Shown piece after piece: positions 9,827 to 21,271 of a stretch of DNA of 64,000 bases. This stretch comes from Leptodactylus fallax. Lineage: Eukaryota > Chordata > Amphibia > Anura > Leptodactylidae. The notes below the pieces were generated by a model. That model was not told the DNA's origin. It ran no database searches and was given only the letters and a program-made list of their open reading frames with translations. The stretch spans positions 1 to 64,000 of the forward strand of contig CAMRHE010000503.1 in the NCBI GenBank assembly GCA_947044405.1, given 5' to 3'. How positions within the stretch are numbered: position 1 is the first letter of the stretch; each line of letters starts with the position of its first letter. Made by a program: the position numbers and the translations under genes.

Positions 9827-10436
9827 GTCTTCGGCGACGTCTGTTTTTTCCCTTCCCCGTCCTCCCTTCATGTCTGTCGTGTTACTCAAATAAAGCTTCG
9901 GGCCTGTGATCATCCCCTCCCCTTTCCCTCTTTCCTCTTCCCCATCCCATCACATGTTTGATGCTTTTGCCGTTTAACCATTTTGTTTAGAGTTAGGGTA
10001 GGAAGTAGTGGTAGTATAGGAAGTATATTATTTCTTGTATTTACCTGTCCCCCCCTAAAATGTGTTAGTTATTGCCAGGGTAGGAAGTAGTGGTAGTATA
10101 GGAAGTATATTATTTCTTGCATTGCCTGTCCTCCCCTCATGTGTGTTGTGGTCAATCAATAAAGCTTCGGGCCTGTGACCTTCCCTCCCCCTCGTCCCTC
10201 TGTTTTTGTCACTCGTCTGTGTTTATTGCATTGACCAAAAGTATGTCAGTTAGGTTTGTAGTGCAGCATGTAGTGTTAGGATGTATTTCCTGTCGCCGTA
10301 TGCCGCGCCGCATCCCTTAAGGATGAATGATATAGACTGAATTGTGGTATTGTAATACAGTTATGCGCTGCGTCGCAGTACCTTGTTATTTTTTGTATAA
10401 GACTTGGATGCAAATAAAAGCTTTTGTTCAATCCAA
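9827..10436 (+). terminator. Keno 3' UTR with three poly(A) signals and internal repeats
   Basis: AATAAA occurs at 9889-9894, 10158-10163 and 10413-10418. The first two lie in near-identical copies of AATAAAGCTTCGGGCCTGTG. Between them a 42-bp block starting GGGTAGGAAGTAGTGGTAG is repeated at 9996-10037 and 10078-10119. The last signal is about 20 bp before the CAATCC terminus, so it is the likely end-forming signal. The layout recurs in K2, K2b, K4 and K5. The 3' UTR presumably also carries the RT recognition structure. Confidence 0.7.
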
Positions 10437-10598
10437 AAAATTCGTATCTGTTCCACCCACATACTCACTGACATATTATTGCCATCAAATTTAGCTAACT
10501 GTCTTATTTTAGCCCCTGGCGGGGTTCTTCCCCCCGGCCCATCCCCCCGGGGGGGGGGGGGCGGGGGCGTGCGGGGGGGGGGGGGGGGGGGGGGCGGG

Positions 10599-10644
<46 letters not shown>

Positions 10645-10830
10645 GAAAAAGAAACGCGGGGGGGGGGGGGAGGAGGAAAAAAAAAAAAAAAAATAAAAAA
10701 AAGAAAAAAAGGGGGTGGAGGGGGAGAGGGGGAGGGAAAAAAAAAAGAAAAAAAAAAAAATAAGAATTAAAAGTATAAAGGGAAAGTTGGGTATTGTTTT
10801 TTTTTTTTTCTGTGGGTGGGGGGGGGGGAT
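10437..10830. other. Spacer and homopolymer tract between K1 and X2
   Basis: An A run is followed by about 75 bp seen nowhere else in the window (10441-10515), opening with TTCGTATCTGTTC. Its GTATCTGTTC matches U2 nucleotides 36-45. Then come long G runs (10547-10672), A runs (10677-10760) and a short T/G tract up to X2. No gene is visible. The homopolymers resemble the artefact tracts elsewhere, so true content and length are uncertain. Confidence 0.55.
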
Positions 10831-11595
10831 GGACACTGAATGAACAATATACTCAAAACTATCCCTAACTGACCCTGACTCTCACATTTGGGTGCACCCC
10901 TGGGGCACCCCTTTCCCCAGTGGTCCAGGTGGACCGCTTACAGTCCGGTAGAAGCGCGCGGGGTGGGGGGGCCAAAGTCGGTCCTTTCTTTTATAGTGAA
11001 GCGTCCTCTCCTCACTGTTATCAGGATCTTGGGAGAAATGAAGTCCTCTTTAACAGGGAAACCCAATGAATGCAATGTAATCCAACAGCAGATTCCACTC
11101 AGCACACTGACAGTCCTGCCGAATCCATACACTGAGCTGGGTTGTAAGCCGGGGTTTAGCAGGTGCTGTCCAGTACATCAACAGCACTGCGAGTCTCTAT
11201 CTGTGGTATCCATATACACAGTCACAATGTCAGTCTCACTGATCAGCCACTGAGCACAGTTCCTTTCACGTGGACTCACTAGTCCTGTTGTCTCTTTACA
11301 CTCTGTTTGTCTCTGGACCAAGATACAGCTTAGCTGTACAGAAAAATCTCCACACCAGTTCAATACAACACTTGCTAAGATGGCTGCTGCTCTTTGTCTC
11401 GTCACTTCCTGCTTCTCTGCTCACATTCTGTCTGCAGAACAGGCAAGCTGACATAAAAGGGGGGGGGAGTCACTCCAGCATCATGTCACAATTACAATGG
11501 CTGCTGTCTTAAAGGAACAGAATCACAGAAATACATTCAACATTAACAGTTTATACAGACAAATGAAGCTTAAGACAACATTGGCTGTCTCTTAC
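10831..11595. repeat. Non-coding repeat X, copy 2
   Basis: Second copy of the repeat at 18-766, with a few small indels near the start (a longer GGGTGCACCCCTGGGGCACCCC segment and different G-run lengths). It precedes B2 as copy 1 precedes B1, marking the second unit of the 10.8 kb duplication. Confidence 0.65.
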
Positions 11596-11686
11596 AAGTG
11601 TTCATCTGGAAACCGTTTTTTTACTATAAGAAGATTATTTATGTATTTATCGTTTTATTCTGGTTTGGATTCTTTCTACTTTCCCA

Positions 11687-14545
11687 ATGGCGGAGATCTC
11701 AGGAATTTCTTTCAACGTGAGGGGTGCCAAATCCAAGACCAGACGGGCCGCTCTGTTCAACTATTTTTCCTGCCTGGCAGCCTCAATTTTTTTCCTGCAG
11801 GAGTGCGGTATAGATCACATGCGTTCCTATCGTAAATATGAAAAGGATTGGAAGCTCGGGCCCTCCGTGTGGTCAGGGTCCAACGAATCCAGAGCTTCCG
11901 GCGTGGCAATCCTTTTTAAAGGCAATGTTTTAATCGATTTTATTCAAGAGATACTTCCAGGACGTATTTTATTGGTTAAAGTTATTATCGATGGTTTTAA
12001 GTGGCAACTTTTAAATATCTATGCATCACCCGATAAGCAAGAGAGAGCTAAAATGCTGGAGACTATCCCCCTATTTATTAACACAACGGATCCATTGATA
12101 ATGGCGGGTGATTTTAACTGTGTTTTAAGAGGAGAACGCCGGCTCACGAATAGTTCCTCTAGGAACTATGACAAAACCTCCGGCATGTTAAAAAACCTTA
12201 CCCTGGACTGTAGACTTAGAGACGTTTACAAAGATTGCAACAGAGGTTTGCCGGAGGGAGCCGGCGTTACCTGGAGTAATGCCTCGTGCAGCTCCAGGAT
12301 TGACTATATTTTTACCTCACAGAATGTGTTGCCTTTATCTTGTAGTGTTTTAACCAATATTTTATCTGACCATAGAGTTTTAAGTTTTAAGGTAAAAGCT
12401 AACGAAAATTCTTTTAAAGGTCAGAGGTCCTGGAAGTTAAATGTCTCACTTTTAGATGATCCACAGGTTTGTAAAGATTTTATTGAATTTTATCAGAGAT
12501 GCAGGCGGGCCAGAGACCCCAGTGTCCCCATTTGTAAGTGGTGGGGCAAAATAAAGCACCGCATCAGACGTTTTTTTACAAAAAGGGGGATACAAAAGAA
12601 GAAGGAGGAGTTGGCTTTTTATGAGGATCTCAATGCCCGCCTGCAAACCCTGTATAAACTGGAAAAAGCTGGTTTAGAAGTGCAAAATGATATTTTAAAC
12701 TTAAAAGAGGAAATCTCCAAGTGTCTAGAGCATAAAGGTAAGGAAATTATTTTCCGTACTAAAGTACGTCATATTGAGGAAAATGAGAAATGCTCTAGAT
12801 ACTTTTTTTTAAAAAATAAGTGAAAACAAAACTATGATTGAGAATATAGAAGGAGATACCAATATACAGGGTATTTTAACAAAAGCCCACGCCTTTTATT
12901 CAGACCTTTTTAGCACTAAGCCTGTGGATCATAGTTTTTTAGTTGACTCGCTGAAGGAGGTTAAGACCGTTTTATCCCCTGCTTCTAAAGTTTTTTTATT
13001 GCAGATGCCTGAGGAGCAGGAGGTTTTACAATCTTTAAGAAGTTTTAAAGCAGGTAAGGTACCTGGCCCCGACGGGTTACCCTATGAATTTTATACAAAA
13101 TTCTATGAATTACTGAAAGACGATCTTATTAATCTTATTAAGGATGTTTTTACTTCTAAGAAGCTTCCCAAATCCTGGAGGAAGGGTGAGGTCTCCCTTC
13201 TATTTAAAAAAGGTGACAAATCGGATTTGAAGAATTGGAGACCAATCACCCTCCTCAATGTGGATTATAAAGTAATGGCAAAGCTCTGTGCAAATCGCCT
13301 AAAGACCGTCATCCCGCAGATAATCCATTCGAACCAGGTCTGCGGGGTGCCAGGTAGGAGCGTATGGGACACCCTTAACCTAATAAAGGACGTAATAGAG
13401 GAGGCAAAAAACAGGAAAAGTAAGTTGGCCATCTTGTCACTTGACTTTGAAAAGGCTTTTGATAGGGTGTCCCACTTTTATCTTTTTAAGGTTTTAGATC
13501 GCATGGGGGTACCCGAGGGGTTTTTACTGTCTTTAAAGGCCTTTTATAAGAATTGTAGAAGTAAAATCTTAATTAATGGTTTTAAGACGCAGGAGGTATT
13601 TTTTAAAATCAGGTGTGAAGCAGGGGTGTACCTTGTCCCCACTGCTTTTTATATGTGCACTGGAACCCTTATTATGTGCAATAAGAAATGATAAGAAGAT
13701 ACGTGGCGTGCCCCTGCCCGGGAGGTGGAGGGGTGGAAGCCAAAGCAGTGGGGTACATGGATGACGTCACAGTTTTTTGTCAGGACACCCCTGCAATACA
13801 GAGAACTTTTAAACAGATTGATTTTTACTGTTGTGCCTCAGGTTTTAAGATAAATTATAATAAAAGTAGTCTTTTAAACATCGGAGGCATGACCCTTACT
13901 GATATTCCAATCCCTGTGTCTGAGTCTATTAAAATTTTAGGCATCTCCTTCAGCGAGTCTAATAATGGGGTTTCTAGTTGGGACTTGGTGGCTGAAAAGA
14001 TAAACAAGAAATTATGCATGTGGAGCCTAAGGAAACTAAGCATGGAGGGAAAGGTTCTGATTTTAAAAATGGTAATTCTCCCGATTTTATTATATTTGAG
14101 TCTGGTGTTCCCTCCCCCCACGGTTTTACTCAGAAAAATTACCAAATCTTGTTTTACGTTTTTTTGGAATTCCAAAGCAGAAAAAATTAAAAGAGAACTG
14201 GTGGTGAGATCTAAGAAAAAAAGGTGGTAAGGATTTCCCCCGATTTTAACAGGTTCCTTTTAATTAAGTATTTTTGTTACTGTTTTAACGGGCTTTTTAA
14301 AGATCACTATTGGTCATATCTTTTAAGATACAACACGGGTGTTTTTATGAGGAAAATGGGCTGGTTTAAGACTGTTTTAACTTCACCGTATTCTTTTAAC
14401 CTCCCATCACACTATAGTATCTTGGAGAAAATAGTGGGTCTTTTTAACCTAAAAAATAGAACCGTTGAAGAACTAAAATTACAGCAAGAGGATTATCACT
14501 ATTCTAAGAGGGGGGAAAAAAACGGAACAAATGGAGAATTTTAAT
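11687..14545 (+). pseudogene. B2 ORF2: endonuclease-reverse transcriptase, multiply frameshifted
   Basis: Same protein as B1 ORF2, with the ATG at 11687. It is broken by homopolymer length changes: T8 near 12802-12809 instead of T7; an extra T near 13597-13602, just before the SGVKQGC region; an extra G in GCCCGGGAGG near 13720; an extra A near 14215-14222; and an extra C near 14236-14240. The endonuclease, FEKAFDRVSH and GYMDDV motifs remain visible in separate frames. After about 14500 the sequence changes into G/C runs. The many single-base homopolymer lesions, compared with near-identical B1, point to read-level error or very recent decay. Confidence 0.82.
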
Positions 14546-15035
14546 GGAGAAACCGGCGGGAAGATAATGAAATTTATTAGTTGTTTCCCCCCTTTTGTTC
14601 GGCGGTGGGGCCGGGGCGGGGGGGGGGGCCCGGGGGGGCCCGGGCCCGGGCCGGCGGAGAGGGAGGGGGGGGGGCGCGGGCGGCGCGGGGGCGGGGGGGG
14701 GGGGGGGGGCGGGGGGGGCCCGGCGGGTTTTTTTTTGGTGGTTTTGTTATAAAAAAAAGGACTGTAATAATCTCTTTTTTGGTGGTGGTGGGGGGGGGGG
14801 CGGGGCCGGCCAGAAATACCACACTTCTTTTTTTTGTTGGTCCTCGTCGCCCGCCGGGGCGCGGGGGGGGGGGGGGTGGGAGGGGGTGGGGGGGGGGGGG
14901 GGGCGGCCGGGGACGGGTGGCTTTTTAAATAAAAAATATAAAGTAAATATTTTTTTTTTGTTTTTATTTTTTTTTTAAGTGATTTATAATTAAAATATTT
15001 TATATATATTTAAAATTTATTTTTTAAAGAAAGTG
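14500..15035. other. Homopolymer-distorted tract within the B2 3' third
   Basis: The sequence follows B1 and B3 up to TTAGTTGTTTCCC (B3: TAGTTGTTTCCCTC), then becomes G/C runs such as 14690-14720 and 14855-14905, followed by T/A runs. It recovers at GTGGTTTTTAAGAGAG, the end of ORF2. Length is close to the expected 0.5 kb. Probably an artefact. Confidence 0.65.
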
Positions 15036-15652
15036 GTTTTTAAGAGAGGGGAACTGGAACATATAGCCACCAAGAACCTGGGTTAGGATGTATATTTTTA
15101 TTCGTGTTTGTGGATTTGTGTCAAAGTTGAATTTTATGTACTATGAGTTTTTTCAATAAAAATGCCGTCCTGCGTGACGGTTTTCAACTTAAAAATCTGT
15201 TCTTACCAGTTCCAATATCTGGTGCGAGGGGAACTGGAATAGGAACCGTTCGGATAGCAATATCCGGTAAAACTTCTGGGACGCCAGAAAGCGGATCCGC
15301 TCGGACGCCCATATCCGAAATTTCCAGGATAAACCGAGTGCCATTTATTGGACGGGGGAGCAGTGCTGCATTTGATCTGCCTTTAGACCGAGAGGGCGAG
15401 CCCTCTAGCGCCTTCGAGACCTTCGCCATCGAAGACCGACGCCAGCAAGGGAGAAGCAGCTGACAACCCACCGTGAGCACATCCCGGGAAGCTCAGGGAG
15501 AGAGAACGACTTGGACTTCGGGAGGCGGAGCTTCGGGAGATATTCAGATTAGGGGGCGGAGCCTAGCTGAAACTCCAGGAGAAGACTTCAGGAGCGCCGA
15601 GGGACAGTTCTCTGCCCAGAGTCTTCGTGGGACAGCCCGGTGCCAGGAGGTA

Positions 15653-17216
15653 ATGGCCACAGAAGGAACCATCCCCAAGAAGGCGGGGAGACCAGCCGGG
15701 GGCAAGGCCAAGGTAAGCCAGGCTCCGGCGGCCATCTCGGACGTCTCTCCGTCCGCTTCCGCCGGCCAGACGGGAAACCTGCTGCCGACTCAGGGGGCTC
15801 CAACCTTGGAGCCCTGGATGAGGCAAACGGTGACTCTGAGGCTGAAGGAGGTGGACGGAAAGCGTCCAAACATGACAGAGAAAATTTTCTGTCAAAAGAT
15901 GGTCCTGGAGCAGGGCTTTTCCAAAGCCGAGACCCTAGCAGTCCACGCCTTCGTCACAGGGATTTTCTTTGTGACTTTTGCCTCCGTGGACATATGCAGG
16001 AGGTATTGGGATGCGGTGAAGTCAGCGCTGCCGGGATCCCCTTTCAGGATGTTCGTGGGCAGCTGCCCAGTGCAACAGAACGAGAGACGGATCACGGTGG
16101 CGATGAGGAATCCGCACACCCCAGGCAGCGACGTAGCCACGTTCCTGAGCAGGTACTGTACTGTGATCAAGGAGCCGTCCAAGATCCTGAACAGTCTCGG
16201 CTTCTGGAATAGCAAGTGGTCAGCCGTAGTCCGCCTCCACAGGGACCCCCACAACTCCAACGGCCTGGTGCATCTGCCGCCGGTGTTCTCGCTCGGGAAC
16301 TCCTACGGGCTCATCTTTTACCCCGATATGCCGCGCTGCTGTCGCAAGTGTGGTAAGGAGGGGCACGAAGGAAGGGCCTGCAAGGAGAACGCTTGCAGGA
16401 ACTGCCGTGTGGTGGGGCACGAGACGAAGGATTGCCCCACGCGGAAGACCTGTAATCTGTGTGGGGAGGCGGACCACGCCTACAAGGGGTGCCCGAAGAG
16501 ATCCTGGGCGAGGGTGGCGGCGGATTTCGCGGCCGGCGCGCCCGCCGCGCCGGCCAAGAAGAAGCCAGCGACCAAGCCCAAAGACACTCAGAAGCCCCGG
16601 AATCCCCAGAAACCGGAGCAGAGCAAGGGTAAGCAGCAGCGGCAGCAGCAGAAGCAGAAGCAGAAGCCGCAGCCGCCGCAGCAGCCCAAGAAAAATCCTG
16701 AGCAGGGTAAGCGGACGACTCCCCCCCCCCCCCAGTGTTCCCCCCACTGAGGTTATCCCTCTCCTTCCCCCCATCACCTCAGTGGCCACCCCTGCCCCCC
16801 CTCACCCCCCCCCCCGGCTTCCCTCCCCCCAGCAGCACTAACACCTCCCCCTCCAGCTGCTGTGGGCCCCTCCTTGGAGGAATTCCCCCCCCTCCCCCTC
16901 TCCCGCTTGTCTTGTTTCAGAGCAAAGGAAAAGGAAGAAGAGCGAAGGCCCCGACGAAGACGACGAGGTCTCCAAAAAGTTAGCAGTAGAGCCCGCCGAG
17001 GACGCCATCCCGGTGGACTTAGAACTCGAGAGGTATGTGGATACCCTGTTGGCCGAACCCCCGGCGTCAATCATCACCGAGATCCTCGGCGGTGAGGCGG
17101 TGGAGATGGTGGAGGCTTTCGATACCCACGCCCTGCAGGCGATTGAAGACTCCTTGGAGCAACTCTTGCCTGCGGACAAGAAGGAGGAGAAACCCCCCGA
17201 CGGGAGCGGTAACTAG
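15653..17216 (+). pseudogene. K2 ORF1: zinc-knuckle protein, frameshifted
   Basis: Start at the ATG at 15653, equivalent to 4827 in K1. Three intact CCHC knuckles (CRKCGKEGHEGRAC, CRNCRVVGHETKDC, CNLCGEADHAYKGC) are encoded before the C-rich proline tract near 16720-16734, where the frame is lost and a stop follows at 16750. The C-terminal portion continues in another frame to 17216 with the ending PPDGSGN. Further C-run differences occur at 16805-16830 and 16885-16900. The product would be truncated just after the Gln/Pro tail. Confidence 0.78.
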
Positions 17217-17259
17217 AAAACCTGTCTTGAAGGTTTAATCTTTTCTTTTTTCTCTCACT

Positions 17260-20200
17260 ATGGCTGGGATCTCTATCTTTACCATAAATGTGCGGAGCAT
17301 CAAGGAGAGGAGTAGACGTCAGACAGCTTTGTCGTTCGTGGAGAACATTGCTAAGGCGAATGTCGTGATGATGCAGGAGTGCGGCCTCCCCTCTCTTCGG
17401 TCCTATGGACACCTCTGCAGGGAGTGGAGCCACGGTCCGTCTTACTGGTCGGGTGGTGGCGACTGCAAGTCCGCAGGTATTGCCGTTCTCATCAGGGGGG
17501 AACGCCTTCACGCTTGAAACCTACCGGGAGCTCGTCTGTGGCCGGCTAATGGTCATAGACGGTTCCTGGGCGGGGGAGCCTATTAGGCTCATCAACGTGT
17601 ACGCTTCCCCCATGAAGAACGAGCGCCTGGAGCTTTTCCAGATCCTGCGCACTCAGCTCGCTACCACCAGGGCGGTCATTCTGGCCGGGGACTTCAACTG
17701 CCCTGTGGAGGGTGACGGAAGGAGTTCTTCTGCGTCAGCGAAGCTCGATGTAACATCTAAACTGCTGATCCAGATGGTGACCGGGGCCTCTCTCAGGGAC
17801 GCGGTGGGTTCTATGGGGCCGGCATCAGCCAACTACACCTGGTGTCGGTCCGATGGCTCACTGCGTTCCAGGATTGACTTCGTGTTCACCTCTCGGTCAG
17901 TAGCACAGGTAAGCCACTCTATGATCCCTTGCTTCTTCTCTGACCACAGGGGTATTCTCTTTGAGGGCGCCGTGGGCAACGGTTTTCCACCCGGCCCCGG
18001 CTCCTGGAAGCTGAATTGCTCCTTGCTGGAAAATGAGGAGTTGTTGGAGGAGATTAGAGATGTCTACGTGTGCCTTCGTAACGACAAATTTTCCTTTAGC
18101 AGGTTGTCGGATTGGTGGGAATATGTTAAAGTCAATATCCGTTGTTTCTTCCAGGCGAGAGGCCGCCAGAAGGCGGCCCGGCGCAAGGGGGACCTGAGGG
18201 AGATGCAGCGCGAGCTGCGTTCCCTTCAGGACCTCGAGCGCTGTGGCTGGGACGTCAGGGATATGCTGGAGGACGCCAAGAAGGGTCTCAAGGGGCACTT
18301 TGAGGAGGAATCGCGGCAGATCATCTTCCGTTCCAAGGTGGAGCATCTGGAGAAGGGTGAGAAATGTAACTCTTTCTTTTTCAGAAAGGTCCACTCAGGC
18401 CACACGCCCGTCACAGAGATGAGGGATGGAGACGGCAACATGAGAAGGGGGAAGAAGGAAGTGATGGGCGTCGTCCGCGACTACTACCGCGACCTCTACT
18501 CCCCGAAACCCACCGACGAAGATGCAGCGGAAGAGTTCCTGTCAGGTATCACGAATCCTCTTGATCCTACAGGTGCTGAGGCTCTGAACGCCCCTCTGAC
18601 GGTGGCCGAAGTCCTCGCTGCCGCTAAATCCTTTAAGGTCGGAAGGACTCCGGGTAGCGACGGTCTCCCCCGCCGAGCTATACGTAGCTCTGGGGGACCT
18701 GATCTGCTCGGATCTGAAAGATCTCTACGAGGAGATGGTGGTGGCGGGGACGATGCCGCCGTCGTTGCGGGAAGGCTTGATCACGATCTTGTACAAGCAG
18801 AAGGGGGAAAGATGCGACCTGAAGAATTGGCGTCCCATCTCGCTCCTCAACGTGGACTACAAGATCCTGGCCAAGGTGATGTCAACGAGGTTGAAGGCAG
18901 TCATCGGCAGCGTCATCCACCCGGACCAAACCTGCGCCATTCCTGGTCGGAGGATCGCGGACAGCTTAGCCCTGGTGAGAGACACATTGCACTACATCGG
19001 AGACCGCCGTGCACACGCGGCCCTGGTCAGCCTGGATCAGGAGAAGGCCTTCGATCGTGTCTCTCACGATTTCATGGCGAAAGCCCTCCGCCAACTTGGT
19101 GTGGGTGAGTGGTTCTGTCGTATGGTTAACCTCATGTATCTTGACATCCACAGCTCGGTGATGGTGAACGGCTGGAAAACTGACCCCTTTTCGGTTCGCT
19201 CCGGGGTCAGACAAGGCTGCCCGCTCTCTCCCCTCCTTTTTGTTTGTGTTATAGAACTGTTCGCAGAATCTATCCGGCAGAATCGAGGGATCAGAGGGAT
19301 CATCGCACCGGGCTCAGGAAACCTGGAAGTCAAGTGTTCGCTCTACATGGACGATGTGACCGTCTTCTGCGCTGACCAGTCGTCGGTGTCAACGCTCGTC
19401 CAGACCTGCGAACGCTTCGGCCGAGCCTCAGGGGCTAAGGTGAACTGTGGAAAGTCAGAGGCCATGCTCTTCGGAGAGTGGCACCTGGCCTCCCCTGCTT
19501 TCTTTCCTTTCACAGTGCAGCCGGACTTCATCAAGATCTTGGGAGTCTGGTTCGGAAAGGAAGGCGCCGCCCTGAGGTCTTGGGACGAAAGACTCAAGAA
19601 AATCAATCAGCGAATCGGGCTTTGGAGCCTACGTCGGCTCACCATCGAGGGAAAGGCGCTCGTCCTGAGGAATGAGATCCTGCCTGTGCTCCAGTACACC
19701 GCACAGGCCTGGCCCCCACTGGCAACGGTGGCGCGGGCCATCACCAGGACCGTCTTCCACTTTGTGTGGGGCTCCAAAATGGACCGGGTGAAGCGGAGCA
19801 TCATGTACAAGGACCGGCTCAAGGGAGGTAAGAATGTCCCCGATATTCCAACCCTTCTAAGATCGGCTTTTGTTTGTGATTGTGTTCGCAGAACCCTGAG
19901 TACAGTCAGCGGATCCGCGGGGAAGGCCATGTCTCGTTTGTTCCTGCTCCCCCTCTGGCGAGGGCTCGGCTGGGAGAAATGGGACAGCTCCGTCCCTTAC
20001 AACTGGACCGTCCCGTGGTTCTACAAGGACGTGCCCAAGTTCGTGAGGGAGCTCCAGCTGGAGGGTCTTAAACCGGATCTGTGGAAGCCAAAGACCATCC
20101 ACAAGCTCATCCGAGCTAGGGATGGCATGGAGGAGGTTCCAGGACTCACAGCGGACGCCACGAAGGTCGTTTGGGAGAACGTCTCTTCACGTCTGCTGAC

Positions 20201-20654
20201 CAACGGGCACAAGGATCTGTCGTGGATGGCTATCCGAGGGGGGCTGCCCCTCAGGTCGTTCATGCATGCCCGCAACTTGAGCAAGACGAGGTACTGCCCA
20301 CGGTGCCCCTACAAGGAGGAAACATCTTTGCACGTCTTTTGGGAGTGCCCTTTTGCTCAAGGCCTGTTGGACGAGCTGGAAGATGACTTTGAGGACTGTG
20401 TACCCAGGAGGGGCCTGACGTACCACGCGGTATTGTATGGGCTCTTCCAGGGGACTCACAGAGAGAGTGACATTCTGGAGGCCTGGCGACTTGTGAACTG
20501 TTTCAAGGACGCTATCTGGTTCGCCAGAAAAGGACTGACTTTGCGAAGAGAGGACATCACTTTTCAGGATTGTTGCAGGCTGATCCGCAGCCTGCAGCGG
20601 GACTATGCCATTCTGGATAGCCTGGCCGGTGAAGAGGAGGGAGAAGAGGACTGA
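17260..20654 (+). pseudogene. K2 ORF2: endonuclease-reverse transcriptase with two frameshifts
   Basis: Starts at the ATG at 17260. Two single-base insertions break it: six G instead of five near 17495-17500 (within the endonuclease, after IAVLIRG) and five C instead of four near 18667-18671 (start of the RT, after GSDGLP). The segment from 18735 to 20654 is open and contains KAFDRVSH, SGVRQGC, YMDD and the C-terminal knuckle. One substitution relative to K1 replaces FQLEG with LQLEG near 20051. Both indels are in homopolymers. Confidence 0.85.
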
Positions 20655-21271
20655 GTCTTCGGCGACGTCTGTTTTTTCCCTTCCCCGTCCTCCCTTCATG
20701 TCTGTCGTGTTACTCAAATAAAGCTTCGGGCCTGTGATCATCCCCTCCCCTTTCCCTCTTTCCTCTTCCCCATCCCATCACATGTTTGATGCTTTTGCCG
20801 TTTAACCATTTTGTTTAGAGTTAGGGTAGGAAGTAGTGGTAGTATAGGAAGTATATTATTTCTTGTATTTACCTGTCCCCCCCTAAAATGTGTTAGTTAT
20901 TGCCAGGGTAGGAAGTAGTGGTAGTATAGGAAGTATATTATTTCTTGCATTGCCTGTCCTCCCCTCATGTGTGTTGTGGTCAATCAATAAAGCTTCGGGC
21001 CTGTGACCTTCCCTCCCCCTCGTCCCTCTGTTTTTGTCACTCGTCTGTGTTTATTGCATTGACCAAAAGTATGTCAGTTAGGTTTGTAGTGCGGCATGTA
21101 GTGTTAGGATGTATTTCCTGTCGCCGTATGCCGCGCCGCATCCCTTAAGGATGAATGATATAGACTGAATTGTGGTATTGTAATACAGTTATGCGCTGCG
21201 TCGCAGTACCTTGTTATTTTTTGTATAAGACTTGGATGCAAATAAAAGCTTTTGTTCAATCCAAAAGAAGT

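Larger units (their letters stand above)
4379..10436 (+). mobile_element. K1: near full-length Keno-like U2-targeted retrotransposon
   Basis: A complete Keno-type unit: U2-like leader (TTATCAGTTCAATATCTGG from 4379), 5' UTR, ORF1 (4827), ORF2 (6434-9826) and a 3' UTR ending CAATCC plus A run. Tx1-clade elements that target U2 snRNA genes are known as Keno, and the U2 sequence at K3 and K5 supports that assignment. ORF2 is intact but ORF1 is frameshifted. It is nearly identical to K2. Confidence 0.85.
11596..15195 (+). mobile_element. B2: 5'-truncated AT-rich retrotransposon
   Basis: Duplicate of B1 with the same 5' junction to X. Its last 160 bp recover from the distorted tract and show the true end: CAATAAAAATGCCGTC...GACGG, TTTTCAACTTAAAAA, then TCTGTTCTTACCAG, the U2-like start of K2. 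So B ends in a hairpin plus a short A tail abutting U2 nucleotide 39. Confidence 0.83.
15196..21271 (+). mobile_element. K2: full-length Keno-like retrotransposon
   Basis: Begins at TCTGTTCTTACCAG right after the B2 A tail and ends CAATCCAAAAGAAGT. It is nearly identical to K1 across 6 kb, which marks the duplication. ORF1 and ORF2 are both frameshifted. A 5'-truncated Keno (K2b) is attached directly to the 3' end. Confidence 0.87.
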
